From positions 1-64,000 of the forward strand of contig NZ_KB894532.1 in assembly GCF_000374465.1 (NCBI RefSeq): 64,000 nucleotides of DNA, given 5' to 3'. Numbering within the stretch: the stretch's first letter is position 1; the number at the start of each line of letters is the position of its first letter. Below are positions 1 to 8,122 of the stretch, in pieces. The stretch is from Ahrensia kielensis DSM 5890 (GTDB lineage Bacteria > Pseudomonadota > Alphaproteobacteria > Rhizobiales > Rhizobiaceae). The position numbers and the translations under genes were made by a program. The notes under the pieces are model-generated. The model was not told the DNA's origin. It searched no databases and saw only the letters and a list, made by a program, of their open reading frames with translations.

Positions 1-437
1 GGAAAAATGGCGCGGTAAGCATCAATAAGATTATCGCCAACGGTTCCAGCGCCCACAATCAATAGGTTTTCAGGCTCTGGATTTGCCAATAGTTTTGCAC
101 CCAAAACGCTATCGCCAGCTGTTTTCCACTTGGTGACAATATCGCTTTCAATCATCGCCTTGGGCGTGCCGGTCTCATCGTCAAAGATCAACATAGCGCC
201 CTGCACAGTTGGCAAATTGCGCTGCGGGTTATCAGGACTGACGGTAACTGATTTGACGCCTTGGCCAAGTCCTTGAATGGCCGCAGCGCGTGAAAGAAGG
301 GTTTTGTTGCCGCAGTCCAAAAACTGATCGCCAAGTGTCGCCTTAGGCAATTTGTGGCCTGCTATGATTGCATCACAGATCATTTGCCAATTCATAAGGT
401 GATCTGCGTCGGTCGATTTAATAAATTGTATGTCCAT
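1..437 (-). CDS. Ornithine cyclodeaminase / mu-crystallin family protein, 3' part outside the window
   Basis: The first 145 codons are visible, starting at an ATG on the minus strand at 437; the rest runs off the left edge. The reading frame is open throughout and codes for the N-terminal dimerisation half of the ornithine cyclodeaminase/mu-crystallin family. A segment reading FDDETGTPKAMIES sits where these proteins have the strand before the Rossmann domain, and a GAGTVG dinucleotide-binding motif lies close to the window edge. Family members include ornithine cyclodeaminase, alanine dehydrogenase and pyrroline/piperideine-2-carboxylate reductases, so the substrate cannot be named. A short inverted repeat (TTACCGG, 7-base spacer, CCGGTAA) lies at 545-565, upstream of the start. 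Confidence 0.8.
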   Translation of the reverse strand, partial: MDIQFIKSTDADHLMNWQMICDAIIAGHKLPKATLGDQFLDCGNKTLLSRAAAIQGLGQGVKSVTVSPDNPQRNLPTVQGAMLIFDDETGTPKAMIESDIVTKWKTAGDSVLGAKLLANPEPENLLIVGAGTVGDNLIDAYRAIF

Positions 438-608
438 GATCGTGAATGCATCCGATATCTTAAATGTGAAGCTGCTCGTGACCATGCATAAAAATGAATC
501 GGGCACAACCATTCACGATACCGTCGATACAATCGCGATGAATATTACCGGTAATTAGCCGGTAAAACATTCATCCGCTTACAGCAAAATTTGCCTTAGA
601 AGGTAGAG

Positions 609-788
609 ATGCAAAAACCATCTTGTTCGTCATCAATGATTACTGATACCGTTATCAACGACATAAATGACTGTGACCTCGTAATAGCAGACCTTTCGGA
701 ATTAGCTCCAAACGCTTTTCATGAACTGGACAGACGGCACGCCGCGGCGAAACCCACTATACATATGGCAACAATGCGGATAAAATGA
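609..788 (+). pseudogene. Remnant of a TIR-like / nucleoside 2-deoxyribosyltransferase-like domain protein
   Basis: A 59-codon open frame carries the core motif of this superfamily: CDLVIADLSELAPNAFHEL followed by RRHAAAKP. Complete relatives read like (D/A)LVIADLTGxNPNVFYELGIRHA, and the Glu of the HEL/YEL motif is the usual catalytic residue. Only the second half of the domain is present. An in-frame stop lies just upstream, the frame ends soon after the motif, and weakly similar coding seems to continue in another frame beyond 785. A Shine-Dalgarno-like AAGG precedes the ATG, so a short peptide could still be made. Most likely this is a decayed gene. Intact relatives occur in defence loci and as stand-alone enzymes, and I cannot tell which this was. 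Confidence 0.55.
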
Positions 789-837
789 CCGCACTCCATT
801 TTGCCCACAAGGTCCATTTGGGCTGTTACCATCCGTT

Positions 838-1764
838 CTATCCATTAGCACCATTCATATACAAAGGTCGCTGGCTTTCGTTAATGTAAGTCCACGCTAT
901 AAAACGACTTGTTTTTTGTCCCTGCGCCATTTCGACTACTTTGTAATCATCAACGTTTGCTTTTTCTAAAATTTTATAGAGTGGCTTGAGGTTGTCTTTT
1001 TTCGATACCAACGAACTAAACCAAAGGCACTGATCGGCGAATTCCGTGCTCTGCTCCACCAAGCTTGATATAAACTTTATCTCGCCGCCAGGGCACCAGA
1101 GTTCAGCGTTTTGTCCTCCAAAATTGAGTTTTTTTGAATGCCCTTTACCAAGGTTTCTCCACTTACGTTGGGTGCCTTTCGTCGCTTGTTCCATCGAAGC
1201 GTGGAAAGGCGGGTTGCACAGAGTGATGTGAAAGGCATCGCCGGGTTGGATCGCACCTTTCAAAATATTCTCAGGATTCTTTTGTAATCTGAGGGTGATT
1301 TGCAGCTTGTTGGATTTGCAAATTTGCTCTGCCGATTTGATAGCGATCGGGTCTATATCGACGCCAGTGAAGTGCCAGCCATATTCACTCTGACCCGTAA
1401 GGGGGTACACCAAGCTCGCACCGGTGCCGATGTCCAACGCTTTGATATGACGGCCGCGAGGGATTTTTTGATTGTTGTCACATGCAAGCAAGTCCGCAAG
1501 ATAGTGAATGTAGTCAATTCGACCAGGTATCGGCGGGCATAGATAATCGGCGGGAATATCCCAAAAATTTATATTGTAATAATTCCTAAGCAACGCTCGA
1601 TTAAGCATACGGACTGCCAACACATCTTTAAAATCAATAGTCGTCTGACCAGCTGGGTTAATGACTGTAAATGGCTCAAGTTCAGGCGATTGCGCGACCA
1701 AACGCACAAAATCGTAATCTGCTCTGTGTTGATTGCGGGGGTGCAGCTTAGTTTTAGTGGCCAT
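838..1764 (-). CDS. rlmF: 23S rRNA (adenine(1618)-N6)-methyltransferase RlmF
   Basis: The 308-residue product matches RlmF (formerly YbiN), which methylates A1618 of 23S rRNA using S-adenosylmethionine. An N-terminal DUF-type region beginning KLHPRNQHRADYDF is characteristic. The SAM-binding loop DIGTGAS is near residue 111, the acidic VDID follows near 135, and the catalytic NPPFH motif is at about 184-188. Length and domain order are normal for the family. The gene is divergent from recQ with about 290 bp between them. No regulation is apparent. Confidence 0.92.
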   Translation of the reverse strand: MATKTKLHPRNQHRADYDFVRLVAQSPELEPFTVINPAGQTTIDFKDVLAVRMLNRALLRNYYNINFWDIPADYLCPPIPGRIDYIHYLADLLACDNNQKIPRGRHIKALDIGTGASLVYPLTGQSEYGWHFTGVDIDPIAIKSAEQICKSNKLQITLRLQKNPENILKGAIQPGDAFHITLCNPPFHASMEQATKGTQRKWRNLGKGHSKKLNFGGQNAELWCPGGEIKFISSLVEQSTEFADQCLWFSSLVSKKDNLKPLYKILEKANVDDYKVVEMAQGQKTSRFIAWTYINESQRPLYMNGANG

Positions 1765-2051
1765 TCAGATGCCCTAGTTGATGTTGTTGTAAGTAATCAG
1801 CCAGACCAAACGATCTGATTGTAGTCTCCGTCCTTATGTACTCAAAACGGAAGTCCAGTATACTTCAGCACAGGCTCGATTGAATTGACATAGCATTAGA
1901 ATTATAAGCCCGCAGCCAAACTTTGTTGGACTGTGGCAAACTTGCGGAACAAACTACAAATCAAAGGTTCCATTTTTGCTATAATTGTTTCAAACATCGC
2001 CCTTATTCAGCCTCATTGTCTGAGCGCTTCACCACACCATTGCGATGAACT

Positions 2052-3869
2052 ATGACACCAAGGCAACCACTTTCCATTTTAAAAGATTTATACGGCTACG
2101 ATTCTTTTCGAGGATCACAGGCCGAAATCATCGATCATGTCATCGATGGTGGCAGCGCGTTTGTTTTGATGCCTACTGGTGGCGGAAAATCTCTTTGTTA
2201 TCAAATTCCCGCGCTGTGCAGAGATGGTTTGACTGTCGTGGTGTCTCCGCTGATCGCTTTAATGCAAGATCAGATATCAGCGCTAGAGCAAATGAATATC
2301 AAGGCTGCCACAATCAACTCATCCATGAGTTCTGAGCAAGTCTCAAACACATATCGGCAGATTCAAGCAGGTGCGTTAAACATGCTATATGTCGCCCCAG
2401 AGCGACTTTTAATGCCAGAGTTTTTAAGGCTACTAGATAAGTGTGACCTAGCGCTGTTTGCAATTGATGAGGCGCATTGTGTTTCACAATGGGGGCATGA
2501 TTTTCGCCCCGACTATGCGGCACTATCTGTGCTGGCCGAGCGCTTTGCGCATGTGCCACGTATCGCACTTACAGCAACAGCAGATGCCCCTACCCGCAAA
2601 GATATCGTGGAGCGACTTGGGCTGGAAAACGGTCGCACTTTTGTTAGCGGGTTTGACCGACCAAATATTCACTACACCATCGCGCTACGCAGTTCACCAC
2701 GGCAACAAGTGTGGAAATTCATTCAAGAGAACCACGCAAACGATAGCGGTATCATCTATTGCATATCGCGCAAAAAGGTCGATGAAATTGCAGCATGGCT
2801 TAGCCAACAGGGTGTAAACGCACGGCCCTATCACGCTGGACTTTCAGCCGACGTGCGTGCTGAAAATCAACGCGAGTTTTTACGTGGCGAACAGATCATC
2901 ATGGTTGCCACAATTGCATTTGGCATGGGCATCGACAAACCAGATGTGCGTTTTGTGGTTCATATGAATATTCCCAAAAACATCGAAGCTTATTATCAGG
3001 AAACAGGACGTGCTGGCCGCGATGGGCTGCCATCGAATGCGCTTATGCTCTACGCAATGGAAGATGCCGCGATGCAGCGCCAATGGATCGACAGTTCTGA
3101 TGCCTCTGATGAGCAAAGTCGCATTCAACACAAAAAACTCAATGCGCTGCTAGGCTTATGTGAAACCGCCACCTGCCGCCGCCAGGCGCTCTTGAATTAT
3201 TTTGATGATTCTTGTGAACCTTGTGGGAATTGCGACACCTGCGAAAAGCCGCCTAAAACATTCGATGCAACAGTATTGGCACAAAAGGCTATCTCTTGCG
3301 CCTATCGTACCGGTGAGCGTTTTGGTGTTTCTTATCTCACTGATGTGTTGGTCGGCGCAAAAAATGATAAAATCCGTAGGTTCGGCCATGACCAAGTTTC
3401 AACTTATGGAATAGGCAAAGATCTCAGCAAGTCGGAGTGGCAAAATATCTTTCGTCAACTCGTATCTATGAATTTTCTTGCACCAAATGCTGAGGGTTAT
3501 GGCAGTCTGGAAATCACCCACACTGGACGTTCATTTTTAAAAGAAAAATCTACACTCTCTATGCGTGAGTATGTGAAAACCAGCGAAACAGAGCGTACTC
3601 AACGTAGCGACAGAAAGTCTGCGCCCGTCTTCAAGACTACTGCAGATCAAACGCTTTACGATGCCCTCAAGGCCTCACGAAGTGAATTAGCTAAAACTCA
3701 GAACGTTCCTGCCTATGTTATTTTTCACGACAAAACGCTTGTTGAGCTAGCCCAGCATAAACCCAAGTCCCTCCAAGCGATGCTCACCATAAGTGGCATT
3801 GGTGAAGCTAAATTGGAACGCTATGGAAAACCGTTATTGAGCGTCATCATTAAACACAGCAAGACATGA
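2052..3869 (+). CDS. recQ: ATP-dependent DNA helicase RecQ
   Basis: The 605-residue product has the full RecQ architecture. The SF2 helicase core carries motif I TGGGKS near residue 43, a DEAH box (AIDEAHCVSQWGHDFRPDY) and the arginine-finger region QETGRAGRDG. It is followed by the RQC zinc site with spaced cysteines (CRRQALLNYF ... CGNCDTC), a winged-helix part and a C-terminal HRDC domain ending near SGIGEAKLERYG. It unwinds recombination and repair intermediates in the 3'-5' direction. ATG at 2052 is preferred to the out-of-frame ATG at 2045. I see no clear SOS box upstream. Confidence 0.96.
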   Translation: MTPRQPLSILKDLYGYDSFRGSQAEIIDHVIDGGSAFVLMPTGGGKSLCYQIPALCRDGLTVVVSPLIALMQDQISALEQMNIKAATINSSMSSEQVSNTYRQIQAGALNMLYVAPERLLMPEFLRLLDKCDLALFAIDEAHCVSQWGHDFRPDYAALSVLAERFAHVPRIALTATADAPTRKDIVERLGLENGRTFVSGFDRPNIHYTIALRSSPRQQVWKFIQENHANDSGIIYCISRKKVDEIAAWLSQQGVNARPYHAGLSADVRAENQREFLRGEQIIMVATIAFGMGIDKPDVRFVVHMNIPKNIEAYYQETGRAGRDGLPSNALMLYAMEDAAMQRQWIDSSDASDEQSRIQHKKLNALLGLCETATCRRQALLNYFDDSCEPCGNCDTCEKPPKTFDATVLAQKAISCAYRTGERFGVSYLTDVLVGAKNDKIRRFGHDQVSTYGIGKDLSKSEWQNIFRQLVSMNFLAPNAEGYGSLEITHTGRSFLKEKSTLSMREYVKTSETERTQRSDRKSAPVFKTTADQTLYDALKASRSELAKTQNVPAYVIFHDKTLVELAQHKPKSLQAMLTISGIGEAKLERYGKPLLSVIIKHSKT

Positions 3870-4090
3870 TAAGATAGATAGCGTGACGAAATTTGGCTGC
3901 AATTGCCGCAGCGCAAGATGCAATTAATTTGAACGACCACTTTGCGGTGTAGTTTCAATTGGTCACTACAACGCGACACACCAAATAGATGGCTGGCACT
4001 TACGGCCCATGACAGACCTTGGTGCACCTTGCAGCGAACGGCAGCTGTGAGCCCAAAATGCTCGTTTTCTGCGATGCTTGTGAATGTTGG

Positions 4091-4684
4091 CTAACCATCG
4101 ACCAGCAAGTTGCTAACAAGCGCTTTCATTATCTTGTCAGTAGCCTGTTCTTCACTCCAGCTACAATCTTCCGTGAGTAGCCCCCAAACCTGAACGCTGG
4201 ATTGTGTCCAAACAAAGTCAGCGGCATGTTCAGGTGTCCAATATTCCTTGAGCGCACCGTCCCGCTGCAGGCTGCTTGTGAGATCACGCAGCCATTCCCG
4301 CAGATCTGACATGCGATCTTCCCACGCTGTCGCGGCCTCGTCATCTGTATCGCGAAGACGGATCAGGTCATTCGCCACCGGGAATATTTTTGGAACGAAA
4401 TCCAACCAAGCGCGGAGTGTCGCCATCAGACGCTCCTTCGGGTTTGGCAGAGTAAGCGCCTCATCAAAGTGCTTTTTAATTTCGTATTGCTGGTCTGCCC
4501 AGCGGACCAATGCAACAAGCATTCCGCCCCGAGAGCCAAAATGCAGATAGATGGTTTGCCTACTAATCCCTACAGTTGTCGCAATCTGAGAAACCGAAAT
4601 ATCCGCACCTCTTTCAGAAATCAACTCCCAGGCAGAGTTGAGTATTTCAGATTTGGTTTTCCTGCCTCGCGCATTACTTGACAC
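4091..4684 (-). CDS. TetR/AcrR family transcriptional regulator
   Basis: The 197-residue product has a TetR-type N-terminal helix-turn-helix (ISVSQIATTVGISRQTIYLHFGSRGGM, residues about 29-53) and a ligand-binding C-terminal domain with no assignable ligand. The start is GTG at 4684; no better in-frame start exists. The gene is divergent from the DUF1330-type gene at 4742. A 13-bp direct repeat containing the palindrome ACACGTGT occurs once over this start codon and once in front of the neighbour, so it probably represses both genes. The TetR fold is certain and the target is inferred from position. Confidence 0.88.
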   Translation of the reverse strand: MSSNARGRKTKSEILNSAWELISERGADISVSQIATTVGISRQTIYLHFGSRGGMLVALVRWADQQYEIKKHFDEALTLPNPKERLMATLRAWLDFVPKIFPVANDLIRLRDTDDEAATAWEDRMSDLREWLRDLTSSLQRDGALKEYWTPEHAADFVWTQSSVQVWGLLTEDCSWSEEQATDKIMKALVSNLLVDG

Positions 4685-4726
4685 GTGTAACGATTCCTTT
4701 TATTGGCTTTAGCGACACGTGTAACG
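4680..4726. promoter_or_regulatory. Probable TetR operator pair between divergent genes
   Basis: GACACGTGTAACG occurs twice in the same orientation, at 4680-4692 and 4714-4726, 34 bp start to start. Each copy contains the 8-bp palindrome ACACGTGT. The first copy covers the GTG start codon of the tetR gene and the second lies 15 bp before the ATG of the divergent gene. Two identical sites in a 60-bp divergent region fit TetR operators. Confidence 0.7.
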
Positions 4727-4741
4727 TAAAGGAAATTACCC

Positions 4742-5185
4742 ATGAACGTCAATGAAATACTCGATACTTTTGTGGCCCATTATGGCGAGGGCTCCTCCGG
4801 AAACGCGCCTAGCCGTGTCCAATGGCAGCGCATATTGGACCGTGATTCAAACAAACCGTTTGCACTAATCAACTTTTTCAAATTCAACGAAACTGCAAAG
4901 TACAGTGACGACAAAGAGCCGAGCGTTAGCGGTGATGTCGCCTTCCAGCGTTACGCGGATGTGAGCATTCCATCAATGCAAAACGCGGGTGGTGAGTTTC
5001 TGTTGGTAGCGCCATTTGCCGGAAGCTTTCTCGGAGACGATCAAGACTGGGATCTGGTAGCCATTGGGAAGTATCCAAACCAACAAGCGTTCCTCAACCT
5101 ATATGGAAACAAAGACTACATGCAGGCCTTCGTACATCGATCAGCCGCCGTCGCCCGGCAATCAGTTTTGGTAACTGAAATGTAA
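4742..5185 (+). CDS. DUF1330-like protein (dimeric alpha/beta-barrel fold expected)
   Basis: The 147-residue product resembles DUF1330/EthD-type proteins: a segment FALINFFKFNETAKY, a YADVSIPSMQNAGGEFLLVAPF stretch and a C-terminal WDLVAIGKYPNQQAFLNLYGNKDY ending in a short helix. These folds are small dimeric alpha/beta barrels found in oxidoreductases and in proteins of unknown function. No catalytic residues can be assigned. It is divergently transcribed from a TetR regulator and has an upstream copy of the 13-bp operator, so it is probably the regulated target, perhaps in detoxification of a small molecule. That role is inference. Confidence 0.65.
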   Translation: MNVNEILDTFVAHYGEGSSGNAPSRVQWQRILDRDSNKPFALINFFKFNETAKYSDDKEPSVSGDVAFQRYADVSIPSMQNAGGEFLLVAPFAGSFLGDDQDWDLVAIGKYPNQQAFLNLYGNKDYMQAFVHRSAAVARQSVLVTEM

Positions 5186-5551
5186 CTTACGGAGCTGTTT
5201 CCCTCTCATTTCCGTTGCATCATCCACACTTAAACCAACCAGACAATGCAATCAATTGAGGACCAGTTTATAAACACTGGTCTTCATCGCTGCCGAAATA
5301 TGCAAAAAGCAGCCATTGGTGAGGGCGCAGAGAACGGCAGCAAAGTCCGCATAGCAGACTTTGGTGCACCCGCCGCGAAATCATACTTACCGCCCAAAGC
5401 GCCGCTCACTAATCTTTAAACACATGTCGATTTCGTGCTGCCTCTCGGTTTTGTGTCTCATCATTTAAGTCATGAGGATAATGATGAGCGAAAACAACTC
5501 CTTAGGAAATCAAACCAATCAGTCAACTAGGCGTTGATGGCGAACAATTTA
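5186..5551. other. Intergenic stretch with no confident gene
   Basis: This 366-bp gap holds no recognised gene. A 17-codon frame with GAGG before it (ATG 5484, stop 5535-5537) starts MSENNSLGNQTNQSTRR and may be the N-terminal scrap of a lost gene. The part around 5250-5385 shares short blocks with 3925-4050 on the other side of the tetR pair: GACYTTGGTGCACC-like and AGMGAACGGCAGC-like segments. Confidence 0.4.
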
Positions 5552-6583
5552 TCACAACAAAAGTTCACTTTCTGGACGCTGAACGAATCCTTCACGCGGT
5601 GCGTTCGGATTACTAATATCATCAAGCAGCATCTTGCCCATCATGGCACCGGCTTCGGCAATATTCTCGATAATCGTATCAACTCGCGGGCGAATATGAT
5701 CGAACACACGAGATGTTTGTTTCGCAACAATATCTACATCCCGACCAACAAGCAGATCATGATCGCTCAAACAGGCCATAATCGTCATGGCCGCAACTTC
5801 GCCTGCACACACAAACCCATCAGGGCATGTGCCCTTTTCGATGCGCCGTGCAATGCAGGCGTAAATTTCTTCTGGTGCGCTATCAAGATTAACATCATCA
5901 GGCACTTCATAGGACACACCAATATCAGCTGCCGCCGACGTGAAGCCATATTTGAGGTGTCCATAGAAAGTAAATTTTCGATCTGGCATAACGGCGAACA
6001 GCCGTTTTCTGTTCTTATTCGCGAGCTGCGAAACTGCAAGGCGTGCAAATTCTTCATTATCAAAATCAACAAATGAATGCGTCGAGGATAATTCAGTGCG
6101 CCCATGGCAGACAAAGGGGAAATTATTTTCAATTAACAACCGAACACGTTCATCAAACGGTTCTGTGCGTGAAAATATGATGCCGTCAGCCATTTTATTA
6201 CGAACAATTTTTTCAATTGTTTTGATTTCAGTGCTTTCTTCAAAACTGGGCGTCACAAGCAAATTGTAATTGGTTGCCCGAAGCGCCCTACTTAGCCCCA
6301 ATGTCAAAGAATTAGAAAACCCCAAAATCTCATCATGCGGACTAAGAACAAGGCTAATGACATTGGTTTTACCGGTTCTAAGGCGCTGAGCGGCGCGATC
6401 TGGCACATAACCGATTTCTCGCGCAGCATTTTCCACCAGTAACCTAGTCTTAGCAGCAATTTCCGGCGCACCGTTCAATGCTTTAGAAACAGTTGTTACA
6501 GCAAGACCTGTTTTTTCTGCCACCGTTTTAAGGGTGGGCCGCTTTGTAACAGCTCCAGTGCCAAGTTTCATTATGGTACCCAT
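5552..6583 (-). CDS. LacI/GalR family repressor of the downstream sugar operon
   Basis: The 343-residue product has a LacI N-terminal DNA-binding domain (PTLKTVAEKTGLAVTTVSKAL, hinge helix AAREIGYVPDRAAQRLR) and a periplasmic-binding-protein-like effector domain. ATG at 6583 or the second ATG at 6571 could be the start; neither has a strong Shine-Dalgarno. The gene is divergent from the ABC sugar operon at 6780. A palindrome TACAACGTTGTA lies just upstream of its own start and a longer one with the same AACGTT core covers the operon promoter, so autoregulation and operon repression are both likely. The effector is probably the transported sugar or a derivative. Confidence 0.9.
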   Translation of the reverse strand: MGTIMKLGTGAVTKRPTLKTVAEKTGLAVTTVSKALNGAPEIAAKTRLLVENAAREIGYVPDRAAQRLRTGKTNVISLVLSPHDEILGFSNSLTLGLSRALRATNYNLLVTPSFEESTEIKTIEKIVRNKMADGIIFSRTEPFDERVRLLIENNFPFVCHGRTELSSTHSFVDFDNEEFARLAVSQLANKNRKRLFAVMPDRKFTFYGHLKYGFTSAAADIGVSYEVPDDVNLDSAPEEIYACIARRIEKGTCPDGFVCAGEVAAMTIMACLSDHDLLVGRDVDIVAKQTSRVFDHIRPRVDTIIENIAEAGAMMGKMLLDDISNPNAPREGFVQRPESELLL

Positions 6584-6584
6584 T

Positions 6585-6596
6585 TACAACGTTGTA
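6585..6596. promoter_or_regulatory. Probable LacI-type operator for autoregulation
   Basis: A perfect 12-bp palindrome TACAACGTTGTA ends 1-2 bp upstream of the lacI-family start codon at 6583. It shares the central AACGTT with the larger palindrome at 6715-6738, as expected when one LacI-type repressor binds both. Confidence 0.6.
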
Positions 6597-6704
6597 TTAC
6601 AGTCACAAGAAAAACATATATACAAAGGTACAATAGATCAATCAGAATGCTTTATACTAAGGGTTTCCTGCACAACCGCACCCAAAATCTTCGTGGTATC
6701 CTAG

Positions 6705-6738
6705 TTGACTCTCACAAATTTATAACGTTATAAATTTG
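6705..6738 (+). promoter_or_regulatory. Sugar operon promoter overlapped by a 24-bp LacI operator
   Basis: A perfect 24-bp palindrome spans 6715-6738, centred between C6726 and G6727 with core TTATAACGTTATAA. TTGACT at 6705-6710 and TATAAA at 6729-6734, 18 bp apart, look like the -35 and -10 elements of a sigma-70 promoter. The palindrome covers the spacer and the -10 box, the classical geometry for repression. The promoter call is inference from sequence. Confidence 0.7.
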
Positions 6739-6779
6739 CAGGGAGGCGTTTATGCCCCTGAGTTTTGGAGGAAAATTCT

Positions 6780-8030
6780 ATGAAAATGCGTAATTTTGCA
6801 CTCAGCGCATCAGTCGCGGCAATGATCGCTTCGTCCGTCACAATCGCATCTGCAGACGATGTTGAAGTACTACACTGGTGGACAGCAGGCGGCGAAGCTG
6901 CCGCTTTGAACGTTTTAAAAGAAGATTTGGCTGGCCAAGGTGTTGGCTGGAAAGACATGCCGATCGCAGGTGGTGGTGGCACGGATGCCATGACTGTTTT
7001 GCGCGCACGTGTGACCGGCGGCAATGCGCCAACTGCGGCTCAAATGCTCGGCTTTGACATTAAAGATTGGGCTGGCAGCACAGGTAAGCTCGGCAATCTG
7101 GATTCTGTCGCTGAAAAAGAAGGCTGGAACGACGTTGTACCAGCAGCTTTGCAGGACTTTTCCAAACATGACGGTCACTGGATTGCAGCGCCCGTAAACG
7201 TGCACTCAACCAACTGGGTTTGGATCAACAAGGAAGCTTTAGATGCCGCTGGCGGCAAACAGCCTGAAACTTGGGAAGAGCTTATTGCTGTTCTGGACGC
7301 GATGAAAGCAAATGGCATCACGCCATTGGCGCATGGTGGTCAGGCATGGCAAGACGCTACCATTTTTGACGCTGTTGTTTTGGGTGTTAGCCCTGAGCTT
7401 TATAAAGCTGCATTCATTGATCTGGACGAAGCTGCACTTGGCGGCGAGCAAATGGTCGAAGCATTTGACCGTATGGCAAAGCTGCGCACTTATGTTGATG
7501 ACAACTTCTCTGGCCGTGATTGGAACCTTGCTTCTGCAATGGTGATCGAGGGCAAAGCTGGCATGCAAATGATGGGCGACTGGGCCAAAGGCGAGTTTTT
7601 GAAAGCCGACCAAGTTCCAGGAAAAGACTTTGTCTGTATCCGTTTTCCGGGCACACAAGGAAAAGTTACTTTTAATTCTGATCAGTTCGTTATGTTTGAT
7701 CAAGGTGGCGCATCCGAAGCACAATTAGCAATGGCATCATCTGTTATGAGCCCGACATTCCAATCTGCTTTTAACGTTGTTAAAGGGTCTGTTCCGGCAC
7801 GCACTGACGTTCCAAACACAGACTTTGATGATTGCGGCAAAAAAGGCATGGCAGACTTTGCTGAAGCCAATGCTGCTGGCGGTCTATATGGCTCAATGGC
7901 ACACGGCCACGCAAACCCTGCCAGTGTTAAAAATGCGATCTATGATGTTGTGACAGCGCATTTCAATGGTGAATACGATAGTGCAGCGGCAGCTGAAGAA
8001 CTTGTTTCTGCAGTAGAAGCAGCCAAGTAA
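6780..8030 (+). CDS. Sugar ABC transporter, periplasmic binding protein
   Basis: The 416-residue family 1 solute-binding protein has a Sec signal peptide ending near ASA at about residue 25. The mature protein begins [22 protein letters not shown], typical of the glucose/mannose-type binding proteins (GtsA-like group). The start is ATG 6780, preceded by GGAGGA with normal spacing; an upstream in-frame TTG at 6765 overlaps that ribosome site and is unlikely. It heads an operon with two permeases, an ATPase, a mutarotase and a D-lyxose-isomerase-family enzyme. This suggests uptake of an aldose such as D-lyxose, D-mannose or glucose; the exact sugar cannot be read from sequence. Confidence 0.9.
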   Translation: MKMRNFALSASVAAMIASSVTIASADDVEVLHWWTAGGEAAALNVLKEDLAGQGVGWKDMPIAGGGGTDAMTVLRARVTGGNAPTAAQMLGFDIKDWAGSTGKLGNLDSVAEKEGWNDVVPAALQDFSKHDGHWIAAPVNVHSTNWVWINKEALDAAGGKQPETWEELIAVLDAMKANGITPLAHGGQAWQDATIFDAVVLGVSPELYKAAFIDLDEAALGGEQMVEAFDRMAKLRTYVDDNFSGRDWNLASAMVIEGKAGMQMMGDWAKGEFLKADQVPGKDFVCIRFPGTQGKVTFNSDQFVMFDQGGASEAQLAMASSVMSPTFQSAFNVVKGSVPARTDVPNTDFDDCGKKGMADFAEANAAGGLYGSMAHGHANPASVKNAIYDVVTAHFNGEYDSAAAAEELVSAVEAAK

Positions 8031-8068
8031 CTGAAACACTGGCCGCGTCACCTCCCGGCGGCTCGATC

Positions 8069-8104
8069 GGGAGGCTCACAGATTCCCATATCTGTTAGCC
8101 TCCC
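8069..8104 (+). terminator. Intercistronic hairpin after the binding-protein gene
   Basis: A 15-bp stem with one mismatch pairs 8069-8083 (GGGAGGCTCACAGAT) with 8090-8104, loop TCCCAT. A competing shorter hairpin pairs CCTCCCG 8051-8057 with CGGGAGG 8068-8074. It is followed by AATTTT only, so partial termination or 3'-end protection of the upstream message is more likely than full termination. The two foldings are mutually exclusive. Confidence 0.7.
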
Positions 8105-8122
8105 AATTTTGGATATCGAAAC

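Noticed and set aside
609-788. A working defence system at the left end of the window
   Set aside because: Only a fragment of one TIR-like domain remains and neighbours are housekeeping genes, so no system can be claimed.
5534-6076. 180-codon plus-strand frame
   Set aside because: Entirely antisense to the LacI-family gene, whose family match is clear; composition is that of a shadow frame.
6765-6779. TTG at 6765 as start of the sugar-binding protein
   Set aside because: It overlaps the GGAGGA ribosome site that serves ATG 6780 and adds residues before a normal signal peptide.
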